From Streptantibioticus parmotrematis (GTDB taxonomy: Bacteria > Actinomycetota > Actinomycetes > Streptomycetales > Streptomycetaceae): a DNA stretch of 64,000 nucleotides. The notes under the pieces are model-generated. The model was given only the letters and a program-made list of their open reading frames with translations. It ran no database searches and was not told where the DNA came from. The position numbers were made by a program, and so were the translations under genes. Positions within the stretch are counted from its first letter, which is position 1; each line of letters starts with the position of its first letter. This document shows, piece by piece, positions 8,870 to 16,277 of the stretch. The DNA lies in assembly GCF_019890615.1 (NCBI RefSeq), contig NZ_JAINVZ010000004.1, positions 1 to 64,000 of the forward strand, given 5' to 3'.

Positions 8870-8897
8870 CATATAGAATGCATGAGACGCTTATATG
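8870..8897. promoter_or_regulatory. Inverted repeat upstream of vapBC, candidate autoregulatory operator
   Basis: CATATA (8870-8875) and TATATG (8892-8897) form a perfect AT-rich inverted repeat with 16-bp spacing, 23 bp before the antitoxin start. Antitoxins of this class usually bind such repeats in their own promoter. Confidence 0.55.
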
Positions 8898-8920
8898 TCA
8901 CACACATCCGAGGAGTGCCC

Positions 8921-9154
8921 ATGAGTGTCACCTCTCTCGACCTGGACGACGAGGCCCTCGCCGAGGCCATGCGGCTGTCCGGACTGAGGACCAAGAAGGA
9001 CGTGGTCAACGCCGCGCTGCGCGAGTACAGCGCCCGGCACCGCAGGATCGAGGCCCTGGAACGCTACGCGCAGGCGGCCGAGGGCTGGGACCACGAGGAC
9101 TGGGAGCGCAGGCACGCGGCCGGTAAGGGCCCGACCGGGAGCGACGGTTCGTGA
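8921..9154 (+). CDS. vapB: VapB-family antitoxin
   Basis: 77 aa. The ATG at 8921 follows GAGGAG at a good distance. The N-terminus (VTSLDLDDEALAEAMRLSG) followed by TKKDVVNAALREY is a ribbon-helix-helix DNA-binding domain typical of VapB proteins. The C-terminal part (AEGWDHEDWERR) is the usual toxin-wrapping extension. It overlaps the toxin gene by four bases, ensuring linked translation. Expected role: neutralise the PIN toxin and repress the operon. Confidence 0.88.
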   Translation: MSVTSLDLDDEALAEAMRLSGLRTKKDVVNAALREYSARHRRIEALERYAQAAEGWDHEDWERRHAAGKGPTGSDGS

Positions 9155-9567
9155 TCCGTTACGTCATCGACTCGTCCGGCCTGTGGCGCGTCCTGCGGGA
9201 CAAGGAGCTGCGCGCGGCCTGGAGCGAGGTGGTGGCCGTCGGCGCCGTCGGCTCGTGCCACCCCCAGCGCACCGAGTTCAAGGCTTCCGCGCGCGACCGC
9301 GAGGAGTTCGACGCCATGACCGACATGTTCGGCGAGCTGTACCCGGACGTCCCCGTGCCGAAGTCGGCCTGGCAGTGGGCGGAGTCCACGCAGTACCGGC
9401 TCACGCGCTCCGGCGCCCACCGCGCGCTGTCCGTCGTCGACCTGCTCGTGGCGGCCACCGCGGTCCACCACGGCCTGACCGTCCTGCACGACGACCGCGA
9501 CTTCGCGACGCTCGCCCGCGCCCTGCCCGAGGTGCTCCAGCGCAACGTTCACGACCAGCCCTGGTGA
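9151..9567 (+). CDS. vapC: PIN-domain ribonuclease toxin (VapC family)
   Basis: 138 aa, GTG start within the antitoxin stop (GTGA). The acidic PIN active-site residues are present: Asp7 (VIDSSGL), Glu42 (RTEF), Asp97 (VVDLL) and the Asp114/115/117 cluster (HDDRDF). VapC toxins are Mg-dependent endoribonucleases, often acting on tRNA or rRNA. Full length and apparently active. Confidence 0.9.
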   Translation: MIRYVIDSSGLWRVLRDKELRAAWSEVVAVGAVGSCHPQRTEFKASARDREEFDAMTDMFGELYPDVPVPKSAWQWAESTQYRLTRSGAHRALSVVDLLVAATAVHHGLTVLHDDRDFATLARALPEVLQRNVHDQPW

Positions 9568-9589
9568 GACGGACCGTAAGCTGACCTGC

Positions 9590-10372
9590 GTGGAGGAATC
9601 ACCGCGGCGTGAGTACCGGATGGCGGAGCTGGCCAAGGAGGCCGGGATCACCGTGCGGACGCTGCGGTTCTACCGGGAGCGCAAGCTGCTTCCGCCGCCG
9701 CGCCGGGAAGGGCGGATCGCCTGGTACGGGGACGCGCACCTCGCGCGGCTGCGGACCATCGCCGCGCTGCTGGAACGCGGCCACACCCTCGGCGGCATCG
9801 CCGAGCTGATCGGCGCCTGGGAGTCCGGCCGCGACGTCGGCGAGCTGCTCGGCCTGGAGAGCGCCATCGCCACGCCCTGGTCCGAGGAGACCCCGGTCCG
9901 CCTCGCCCCCGAGGAACTCGCCGACTCCTTCGGCGCGGACGTCACCGCCGAGAACCTCGCCGCCGCCCTCGACATCGGCTACATCGCGGTGGACGGCGAG
10001 CACCCCGAGACCGTCGTGCACGTCAGCAGGCGGCTGCTGGACGCCTCCGCCGCGCTGGTACGCGAGGGCGTGCCGCTGTCGGAGGTGCTGGCCGCCGGGC
10101 GGGCGGTGCGCACCCACGTGGACGCGCTCGCCGACCTGTTCACCGTGCTCATCCGCGCCCACGTCATCGACCCGCACGCCCACGACCTCACCCCCGGCGA
10201 GGCGGCCCGGATGGCCGAGGCCCTGGACCGGCTGCGCCCGCTGGCGAAGAACGTGGTGGACGCCGAGCTGTCGATGGCCATGGACCGCAGGGTCCGCGCC
10301 GAACTCGACGCCTGGCTGAAGGAACGCGCGGAGGCGGGCGCCGCCTCGGACCCCGGCGCGGACGACGCCTAG
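9590..10372 (+). CDS. MerR-family transcriptional regulator
   Basis: 260 aa. An N-terminal MerR winged helix (YRMAELAKEAGITVRTLRFYRERKLLPPPRREGRIAWY, split here by its helix-turn-helix core) is followed by a long helical C-terminal domain without metal-binding cysteines, as in small-molecule or general MerR types. Start GTG at 9590 is used because the conserved region begins almost at once; ATG 9620 is the alternative. It overlaps the end of the convergent membrane glycosyltransferase gene by four bases. Ligand unknown. Confidence 0.85.
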   Translation: MEESPRREYRMAELAKEAGITVRTLRFYRERKLLPPPRREGRIAWYGDAHLARLRTIAALLERGHTLGGIAELIGAWESGRDVGELLGLESAIATPWSEETPVRLAPEELADSFGADVTAENLAAALDIGYIAVDGEHPETVVHVSRRLLDASAALVREGVPLSEVLAAGRAVRTHVDALADLFTVLIRAHVIDPHAHDLTPGEAARMAEALDRLRPLAKNVVDAELSMAMDRRVRAELDAWLKERAEAGAASDPGADDA

Positions 10373-11664
10373 GCGCTGGCCGGCAGTGCGGGACGGTTGG
10401 TCAGCGTGGACGGGTCGGGGCTCGGCGTCGTACCGCGCCACACGCCCCGGCACGCGGCGACCGTCGCCACCAGCAGCAGCCCGTCGCGCCCCAGCAGCAG
10501 CGCCACCCCCGCCGTGGTGGAGCCGGTCACCGCGTGGAAGTCCACCGGGAACTCCAGCACCGTCAGCGCGCACGCCGCCAGCACCAGCAGCACCGGCCGC
10601 CGCTGCGTCGTCGAGCGGCAGGTCAGGCACAGCGCGCCCAGCCCGACCAGCCAGATCATGTACTGCGGGCTGATCACCCGGCTGGTCACCACGAACACCA
10701 GCACCGCCGCGAACGCCGCGTCGTAGACCAGCGCGTCGTTGAAGGTCCGCGCCCGTACCCGCCACCACAGCAGCCAGCCGAGCCCCACCGCGCTCGCCGC
10801 CAGCGCGACGAGTCCCGCCAGCCCGACGTGCGGGCCGAGGAACTCGTAGCTGCCGTAGTGGTAGCGCACCACGCCGTGCCACCACCCCAGCCGCCGGGCG
10901 ACCTGGAACGGCAGCGCGGCCACCGACTCGACCTCCACCCCGCGCCTGCTCTGCGTGCTCAGGAACGCGAACGAGTCCCGCGTCAGCAGATGGAATCCCG
11001 CCGCCACCGTCACCGCCGTGCCCGCCGCGACAGCCCACGCCCGCCGCGTCCCGCGTCCCGGCGTGACCCCGGCCAGCACCAGCACCGGCCAGACCTTCAC
11101 CAGCGCGCCGATCCCGGCCAGCGCGCCCGCCAGCCGGGGGTGCCGGGCCACCGCCACCAGCGCCGCCACCGCGAGGGCGGTCACCATCACGTCGTAGCGG
11201 GCCAGCACGGTCGGGCCGAGCACCGCGATCCCGACGACCCACAGCCAGGGCCCGGCCGTCCGCCCCGGCCCGCCCTCCCGCGCGGCGCGCACCAGCAGGC
11301 CCAGCACGACCGCGTCCGCGGCGCACGCCAGCAGGAAGAAGGCGTGGGCGTAGGACAGGCAGGGCAGCAGCGCGGGCGCGAGGAAGGCACCGGCGGAGCC
11401 CGGCGGGTACTGCCAGGTGACGTCGTGGACGGGGAACGCGCCGGTGCGCAGCCGCTCGAACCACTGGTGGTAGGCGACCACGACGTCGGGCGTGACGTTC
11501 TGGCCGGGGAAGCGCCACCAGCCGAGCACCGCCGTCAGCAGCGCCGCCCGGGTCAGCGCCCAGCCCAGCAGCACCAGCGCCTCGGGCCCTACCCGGCGCC
11601 CCGCACCCCGCGTCCGCCCGCGGCCAGGGCGACCCGGTCCACCTGTCGATCCCAGCCACCACAC
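10369..11664 (-). CDS. GT87-family integral membrane glycosyltransferase (polyprenyl-phosphomannose-type)
   Basis: 431 aa with about ten hydrophobic segments. The N-terminal half carries the signature of GT-C fold mannosyltransferases: an aspartate after the first membrane segment (NVTPDVVVAYHQWF), WQYPPG, RYDVMVTALA, and VKVWPVLV. Actinobacterial relatives are alpha-mannosyltransferases using polyprenyl-phosphomannose for lipoglycan or arabinogalactan assembly. GTG start with no clear ribosome site. Which glycan it modifies cannot be read from the sequence. Confidence 0.82.
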   Translation of the reverse strand: MWWLGSTGGPGRPGRGRTRGAGRRVGPEALVLLGWALTRAALLTAVLGWWRFPGQNVTPDVVVAYHQWFERLRTGAFPVHDVTWQYPPGSAGAFLAPALLPCLSYAHAFFLLACAADAVVLGLLVRAAREGGPGRTAGPWLWVVGIAVLGPTVLARYDVMVTALAVAALVAVARHPRLAGALAGIGALVKVWPVLVLAGVTPGRGTRRAWAVAAGTAVTVAAGFHLLTRDSFAFLSTQSRRGVEVESVAALPFQVARRLGWWHGVVRYHYGSYEFLGPHVGLAGLVALAASAVGLGWLLWWRVRARTFNDALVYDAAFAAVLVFVVTSRVISPQYMIWLVGLGALCLTCRSTTQRRPVLLVLAACALTVLEFPVDFHAVTGSTTAGVALLLGRDGLLLVATVAACRGVWRGTTPSPDPSTLTNRPALPASA

Positions 11665-11833
11665 CGTTCGGGCCTCCGCCAGCCGCCGTCCGCCTCGCTG
11701 CCGAACGTCAGAGTGCCCCGGCGGGCGCGCGTCACGGTGACGACACGGTGACCCGGCGTCAAGACGCAGCCGAACAGACCTGGGAAAGCCCCCGGTCGGC
11801 GCCGGGGCGGGACCCGCGCGCCGTCGCGCGCGG

Positions 11834-13030
11834 CTACAGCGCCGCGCGGTTGCCCGTGGAGACCTGCGCCGTCGCGTCCGCGCCCCGCCGGGCGTCGGCG
11901 GCCACCTGTCCGGCGGTGAGCGCGTAGCCGGTGCTCGCGTCGGAGGTGGACTTGGCGAAGACGACCCCGTAGACCCGCCCGTCGGTGGTCAGCAGCGGGC
12001 CGCCGGAGTTGCCGTGCCGCACGTCGGAACGCAGCTGGTAGATGTCGCGGGTGGTGGAGGAGTCGCCGTAGATGTCCTGCCCGGTGGCCGTGATCCGCCC
12101 GGCGACGGTGGCGGCGCGCAGGTCGAGGCCGCCGTTCTCCGGGTATCCGGCGACCACCGCGGGCGTGCCGCGCGAGGCGCTGCCCGCGAAGCTCAGCGTG
12201 GGCGCCGACAGCCCGGGCACGTCCAGCACGGCGACGTCGGTGTGCGGGTCGAACAGCACGACCTTCGCCGGGTACGGCCACCCGGTCCCGTCGATCTGCA
12301 CGGTGGGGTGGGCGACACCCGCGACCACGTGGGCGTTGGTCATGATGTGCTGCGGCGCGTAGACGAAGCCGCTGCCCTCCTGGCCGCGCTCTCCCCCGTT
12401 GACGTCGGCGATGCCCTCCACCTTGACCACGCTGCGCTTGGCGGCCGTGGTCGCGGCGGGCGTCACGTCGTCGCCCGAGGGCGCCGGCACCCCGGCCGTC
12501 GGCTCGTTCTCGAACGGGTTGAAGACCTGCGGGAAGCCCGCCCCCGACAGCGCGTTCGTGGCCTGGCTGAACCACTCCGGCGTCTGCGCGGGCATCGCCC
12601 CGTCCACCGCGCCCAGCACGGCCGACCCGCGGATCTCCCGGCTGAGCGCCGGCATCGGGGCGGTCACCAGCACGGAGGCCATCAGCCACGCCACCGCCAG
12701 CAGCGACAGCGCGCCGGCCGCGGCGCCGCCGATCCCGTCCACCCAGCGCACCGGGCCCCACTCCAGGCCCTCGCGGACCTTCCAGGCCAGGTGCCCGGCG
12801 AGCGCGTGCCCGATGCCGGCCGGGACCAGCACGACCGCGGCGGCCACGAGGCCCGCGGTCACCGTGCCCGCGCTGAACGGCCGCAGGGCGAACGGCAGCA
12901 GCCACACGCCCAGCACCGCGCCGCCGAGGAACCCGGCGAGCAGGATGACGCTCGCGACCAGGCCGCGGCGGTATCCGGAGACGGCGTAGCCGATCGCGGC
13001 CAGCACGAGCAGCAGGTCGAGCAGGTTCAT
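11834..13030 (-). CDS. MarP-type membrane serine protease (CvpA-like domain plus trypsin-like domain)
   Basis: 398 aa. Residues 1-130 form a colicin-V-production-like domain of four membrane helices (LLDLLLVLAAIGYAVSGYRRG). The rest is an extracellular chymotrypsin-fold protease with His in MTNAHVVAG, Asp in HTDVAVLD and Ser in RHGNSGGPLL, so the triad is complete. In mycobacteria MarP supports acid and oxidative-stress resistance by cleaving periplasmic substrates. Monocistronic. Confidence 0.9.
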   Translation of the reverse strand: MNLLDLLLVLAAIGYAVSGYRRGLVASVILLAGFLGGAVLGVWLLPFALRPFSAGTVTAGLVAAAVVLVPAGIGHALAGHLAWKVREGLEWGPVRWVDGIGGAAAGALSLLAVAWLMASVLVTAPMPALSREIRGSAVLGAVDGAMPAQTPEWFSQATNALSGAGFPQVFNPFENEPTAGVPAPSGDDVTPAATTAAKRSVVKVEGIADVNGGERGQEGSGFVYAPQHIMTNAHVVAGVAHPTVQIDGTGWPYPAKVVLFDPHTDVAVLDVPGLSAPTLSFAGSASRGTPAVVAGYPENGGLDLRAATVAGRITATGQDIYGDSSTTRDIYQLRSDVRHGNSGGPLLTTDGRVYGVVFAKSTSDASTGYALTAGQVAADARRGADATAQVSTGNRAAL

Positions 13031-13170
13031 ACGCTTCAGAACGCGATGCGGCGCCCGCCGGTTCCACCGGAGGGCGCCGTCGGCGCGACTGTGACCGATC
13101 AGGTACGAATACGAGACGTTGGCCGTACAACGGGCAAGTCAGGTCATATGACGCAAGGACCCGGCGCCGG

Positions 13171-14016
13171 TCAGCCCCGGTGGAACAGCTCGTTGAACGT
13201 CCCGTAGCCGATCTGGTCCTCGATCGCGCCGTACGTGCCGGACGCCAGCAGTTCGCTCGCCGCGCGTCCGGCCAGCGCGTACGCGGCCGCCGCGACGCCT
13301 CCGCCGACGCTGATCCGGGCGGCTCCCGCGCGCGCCAGCTCGGCCACCGGCGGCGCGCCGGGACCGGCGAGCAGCGCCAGCGGCGCGTCGATCCCCTTGG
13401 CCAGCGCGGCCACCGTCTCCAGGTCGCAGGTGCCCGGCACGAAGACGCCGTCCGCCCCGGCGGCGACGTAGGCGGCGGCGCGTTCCAATGTCGCCTCCAG
13501 GCGCCCGGCGGCCGGGCCGACCGCGCGCAGATACGTGTCGACGCGGGCGTTGACGTAGAGCGGTACGCCCGCGTCGTCGGCGGCGGCCCGGGCGGCGGCG
13601 AGGCGTTCCGCCTGCTCGGCCACCGGGCGCAGCGGCTCGGGGCCCGGGCCGGAGTCCTCCAGGTTGACGCCCACCACTCCGGCGTCCAGCGCCCGCGCGA
13701 CGGTCCGTCCGACGCCCGCCGGATCCTCGCCGTAGCCGGTGACGAGGTCCGCGCTGACCGGCACGTCCACGGCGGCCACCACCCGTTCGCACAGCGCGAG
13801 CAGGGTGTCGAGTGGGAGGTCCTCGCCGTCCGGGGCGCCCAGCCCCCAGGCGACGCCGGAGCTGGTGGTGGCGATCGCGGGGGCGCCGGCCCGTTCGATC
13901 ACCCGGGCACTGGCCGCGTCCCAGGCGTTGGGCAGCACCAGGGGGCCACCGTCGGTGTGCAGCTCACGGAAGCGGCGGGCGCGCTCCACGACGCGTTGCG
14001 TCTCGGCGTTCGTCAT
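13171..14016 (-). CDS. Isocitrate lyase/PEP mutase family protein
   Basis: 281 aa TIM barrel. It starts with the family hallmark LVLPNAWDAASARVIERAGAPAI (shown here by its core NAWDAASA), followed by a loop with VSADLVTGYG, then GVNLEDS and VNARVDTYL. The family contains carboxyphosphonoenolpyruvate mutase, methylisocitrate lyase-like and oxaloacetase-like enzymes; the exact reaction is not identifiable. It runs divergently from the thioredoxin gene. Confidence 0.85.
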   Translation of the reverse strand: MTNAETQRVVERARRFRELHTDGGPLVLPNAWDAASARVIERAGAPAIATTSSGVAWGLGAPDGEDLPLDTLLALCERVVAAVDVPVSADLVTGYGEDPAGVGRTVARALDAGVVGVNLEDSGPGPEPLRPVAEQAERLAAARAAADDAGVPLYVNARVDTYLRAVGPAAGRLEATLERAAAYVAAGADGVFVPGTCDLETVAALAKGIDAPLALLAGPGAPPVAELARAGAARISVGGGVAAAAYALAGRAASELLASGTYGAIEDQIGYGTFNELFHRG

Positions 14017-14101
14017 ACCGGCAGTCCACCATCCGGCTCCGGCGTCCGTCTCCCGATTTCCGACGGCCCTGCCGGTTTCCCGCTCCGGCGCCACCACGGG
14101 G

Positions 14102-14128
14102 GGGAACACCCGGGCCACCGAGATCGTT
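14102..14128 (+). promoter_or_regulatory. Sigma-R-type promoter of the thioredoxin gene
   Basis: GGGAAC at 14102-14107 and GTT at 14126-14128 with exactly 18 bases between them match the GGGAAY-N18-GTT consensus of the thiol-oxidative-stress sigma factor SigR. The thioredoxin start is 51 bp downstream. Thioredoxin genes are classical SigR targets in Streptomyces. Confidence 0.75.
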
Positions 14129-14178
14129 GTACCAGCCTGTACGCGCGTCACGGCCGAACGGAAAGCGGGTGGACCGGC

Positions 14179-14586
14179 ATGAGCACGGTCGAGCTGACCA
14201 AGGAGAACTTCAACGAGGTCGTGTCCTCGAACGACTTCGTGCTGATCGACTTCTGGGCCGAGTGGTGCGGCCCGTGCCGCTCCTTCGCCCCGGTCTACGA
14301 CAAGGCGTCCGAACGCCACGACGACCTGGTCTTCGGCAAGGTGGACACCGAGGCGCAGCCGGAGCTCGCGGCCGCGTTCGGCATCAGCTCGATCCCGACG
14401 CTGATGGTGATCCGGGAGCGGATCGCGGTGTTCGGCGAGCCCGGCGCCCTGCCCGCGCCGGCCCTGGAGGACGTGATCGAGCAGGCCAGGGGGCTGGACA
14501 TGGAGCAGGTCAGGGCCTCGGTGGCGGAGCAGGCGGCGGCGCGGACCGAGCAGTCCTCCGACACCGGCGAGCAGCCCGAAGGCTGA
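14179..14586 (+). CDS. trxA: Thioredoxin
   Basis: 135 aa. The thioredoxin fold is complete with the redox motif WCGPC (Cys30 and Cys33) and the cis-proline in SSIPT. It reduces protein disulfides using electrons from thioredoxin reductase. A 25-residue hydrophilic C-terminal extension (ASVAEQAAARTEQSS) goes beyond the usual 105-110 aa. The upstream sigma-R-type promoter implies induction by disulfide stress. Confidence 0.93.
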   Translation: MSTVELTKENFNEVVSSNDFVLIDFWAEWCGPCRSFAPVYDKASERHDDLVFGKVDTEAQPELAAAFGISSIPTLMVIRERIAVFGEPGALPAPALEDVIEQARGLDMEQVRASVAEQAAARTEQSSDTGEQPEG

Positions 14587-14629
14587 CCGGCCCCCGCCCG
14601 GCCCACTACCGCCCGCGCGCCGGGCGGAC

Positions 14630-14667
14630 ACGCGTCAGCCCAGATGCGGGCACGCGTCAGCCCAGAT
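14630..14667. repeat. 16-bp direct repeat copying the end of the FMN reductase gene
   Basis: ACGCGTCAGCCCAGAT occurs at 14630-14645 and 14652-14667 (period 22). On the minus strand the gene ends P-Y-L-G-stop; the extra downstream copy reads P-H-L-G-stop in the same register. Confidence 0.9.
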
Positions 14668-15247
14668 AGGGCCGCTTCTCACGTGCCTCGCGCAGCGCCG
14701 TACCCCACCACTCCAGCTGGTCGAGCATCCCCTTGGCCGCCGCCCGCGCGCCCGCCCCGTCGCGCGGCTCGCCGTCGTCGGTGAAGACCGACGAGCCGCC
14801 GTGGAAGCTCACCGTGTCGCGCACCGAGACCGCGTGCAGTTCGGAGAAGACCTGCCGCAGGTGCTCGACCGCGCGCAGGCCGCCCGAGCGGCCGCCGTAC
14901 GAGACGTAGCCGACCGGCTTGGCCTGCCACTGCTCGAAGTGCCAGTCGATCAGGCTCTTGAGGGCCGCGGGGAAGCTGTGGTTGTACTCCGGGGTGACGA
15001 CCACGAAGACGTCGGCGGCGGCCAGACGCGGCGTCACCTCGGCGAGCGCGGCGGCCACTTCGGCCGTCGGCTTCGCCACCGGCCCGGGCAGGGCGAGCAG
15101 CGGGTGGTCGCCCAGGTCGATGACGTCGACCTCGAAGCGGCCCGGTTCGGCGGCGGTACGCGCGAACCAGCGGGCGGCGGTGGGCCCGAACCGTCCTTCG
15201 CGGACACTCCCGACGATGACGGTACAGCGCAAGGTTAGGTTAGGCAT
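14657..15247 (-). CDS. NAD(P)H-dependent FMN reductase family protein
   Basis: 196 aa flavodoxin-like fold. GSVREGRFGP near the N-terminus binds the FMN phosphate, TPEYNHSFPAALKSLIDW is the family signature, and SYGGRSGG follows. It would reduce free FMN or act as a quinone or ferric reductase. The start codon at 15247 lies in the middle of a 19-bp iron box, so the mRNA is leaderless or translation begins at TTG 15232. This predicts derepression in iron starvation, consistent with a role in iron release. Its last codons are duplicated downstream. Confidence 0.87.
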   Translation of the reverse strand: MPNLTLRCTVIVGSVREGRFGPTAARWFARTAAEPGRFEVDVIDLGDHPLLALPGPVAKPTAEVAAALAEVTPRLAAADVFVVVTPEYNHSFPAALKSLIDWHFEQWQAKPVGYVSYGGRSGGLRAVEHLRQVFSELHAVSVRDTVSFHGGSSVFTDDGEPRDGAGARAAAKGMLDQLEWWGTALREAREKRPYLG

Positions 15248-15253
15248 ACCTAA
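15235..15253. promoter_or_regulatory. Iron box (DmdR/IdeR-type operator) overlapping the FMN reductase start codon
   Basis: TTAGGTTAGGCATACCTAA matches 17 of 19 positions of the Streptomyces DmdR1 iron box (TTAGGTTAGGCTCACCTAA). The ATG of the FMN reductase, read on the minus strand, is at its centre (15245-15247). Iron-loaded repressor bound here would block transcription start. Confidence 0.82.
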
Positions 15254-15280
15254 GAACCTAGCCTGCCCCCTGGGGCGCCG

Positions 15281-15346
15281 GTCAAGCCCGGGCGGCGAGC
15301 AAGCCGAGTCCCCGTCGAGCCCGCGCCGCGGTCAAGCCCGGGCGGC
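15281..15346. repeat. 16-bp direct repeat copying the end of the TetR gene
   Basis: GTCAAGCCCGGGCGGC occurs at 15281-15296 and 15331-15346 (period 50). The inner copy encodes the C-terminus A-A-R-A-stop of the TetR gene; the outer copy, beyond the gene, also reads A-A-R-A-stop on the minus strand. Confidence 0.88.
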
Positions 15347-15910
15347 CCGCTCGACCAGTTCGGCCGCCACCTCCAGCAACGCCCGCCGCTTCGCCTCCGC
15401 CGTCCCCGCCGTCTCGCGCATCGCGAAACCGCCGAAGTGCACGGTGAACAGTGCCCCGACACTGCGCGCCTGCGCGGTCAGGTCGGCCTCCGGGTCGATC
15501 ACCAGGCCCCACAGCGCCCGCAGTTGCTCACGCATCCCCTGCCCGACCTTCAGCTCGCGCAGCGCCGCCTGGTTCTCGTACATGAAGTGGAACAGCGGCT
15601 CGGCCGTCGCCAGCGCCGCGCTGTAGCGGTCGAGGAGTTCGAGCTTGGTGGCGAGGGTGCGCGGCTGCTCCCGGCCCCACGCGATGACCTCGTCCAGCGG
15701 GCGCGCGTAGGACTCGACCAGCCCGCGCAGGATGTCCTCCTTGGTCTTGAAGTGGTAGTACAGCGCGGCCTTGGTGACGTCGAGCCGCTCGGCGATCTCC
15801 CGCAGCGAGGTGCCCTCGTACCCGCGTTCCACGAACAGCTCCAGGGCGACGTCCTGGATGCGCTGCCGGGTGTCGCCCCGGCGCGCGGTTGATGTGCCCT
15901 GTGTGCTCAC
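15332..15910 (-). CDS. TetR-family transcriptional regulator
   Basis: 192 aa. An N-terminal TetR helix-turn-helix (RIQDVALELFVERGYEGT, then LREIAERLDVTKAALYYHFKTKED) precedes a helical ligand domain. The sequence is ordinary for AcrR/TetR repressors and differs from the two gamma-butyrolactone receptors next door. Its target is not evident. The region upstream contains the palindrome at 16020-16035. Confidence 0.88.
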   Translation of the reverse strand: MSTQGTSTARRGDTRQRIQDVALELFVERGYEGTSLREIAERLDVTKAALYYHFKTKEDILRGLVESYARPLDEVIAWGREQPRTLATKLELLDRYSAALATAEPLFHFMYENQAALRELKVGQGMREQLRALWGLVIDPEADLTAQARSVGALFTVHFGGFAMRETAGTAEAKRRALLEVAAELVERAARA

Positions 15911-16019
15911 GGTCGCTCTCCCGCACTCGTCCCCACGATGCCTGTATCGACCACTCTACTCAGCTAGCCGTGCGGCAAGTAAGTACAGGTGGGAGGCCCT
16001 CCCGCCGAGAGCGATGTCC

Positions 16020-16035
16020 GGCAAACCGGTTTGCC
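16020..16035. promoter_or_regulatory. Perfect 16-bp palindrome, candidate TetR or gamma-butyrolactone receptor operator
   Basis: GGCAAACCGGTTTGCC, followed by an extra half-site (TGTTTGCCGG, 16036-16045). The CAAACCGGTTTG core resembles sites bound by ArpA/ScbR-type and pseudo-receptor proteins. It lies between the divergent TetR (15910) and receptor-like (16278) genes and could control either. Confidence 0.7.
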
Positions 16036-16140
16036 TGTTTGCCGGTCCGCACTCGAACGCCGCCCGAGCCATATCGGCCAGCGACGCGGTCAAATCCCCC
16101 TTCCAGGCAGCAGTGTTGGCCGGATCGCGCCACGGAGTGA

Positions 16141-16172
16141 CCAAACCAACCCGACAGCACTGTTTGTTTTGA
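16141..16172. promoter_or_regulatory. ARE-like operator upstream of the receptor homologue
   Basis: Left arm CCAAACCAACCCG (16141-16153) and right arm CTGTTTGTTTTGA (16160-16172) form an imperfect palindrome with 9 of 13 symmetrical positions. This AT-rich layout fits autoregulatory elements bound by gamma-butyrolactone receptors. It is 106 bp upstream of the gene start. Confidence 0.65.
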
Positions 16173-16277
16173 CGGGAATCGGTGGCAGGATGGCCACGGA
16201 AACCGCACTGCCCACCCGTTACGTGCGACGCAGACGGGACGTGGGTCACCGATACGAGAAGGGACAGGTACCGGCCG

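Noticed and set aside
10534-11751. Long plus-strand open frame of 405 codons
   Set aside because: It is entirely antisense to the GT87 glycosyltransferase, has a proline/arginine/histidine-rich translation typical of antisense frames in high-GC DNA, and no ribosome site.
16182-16277. Upstream extension of the receptor homologue
   Set aside because: The conserved helix-turn-helix begins after ATG 16278, which has a better ribosome site; the extension covers the operators.
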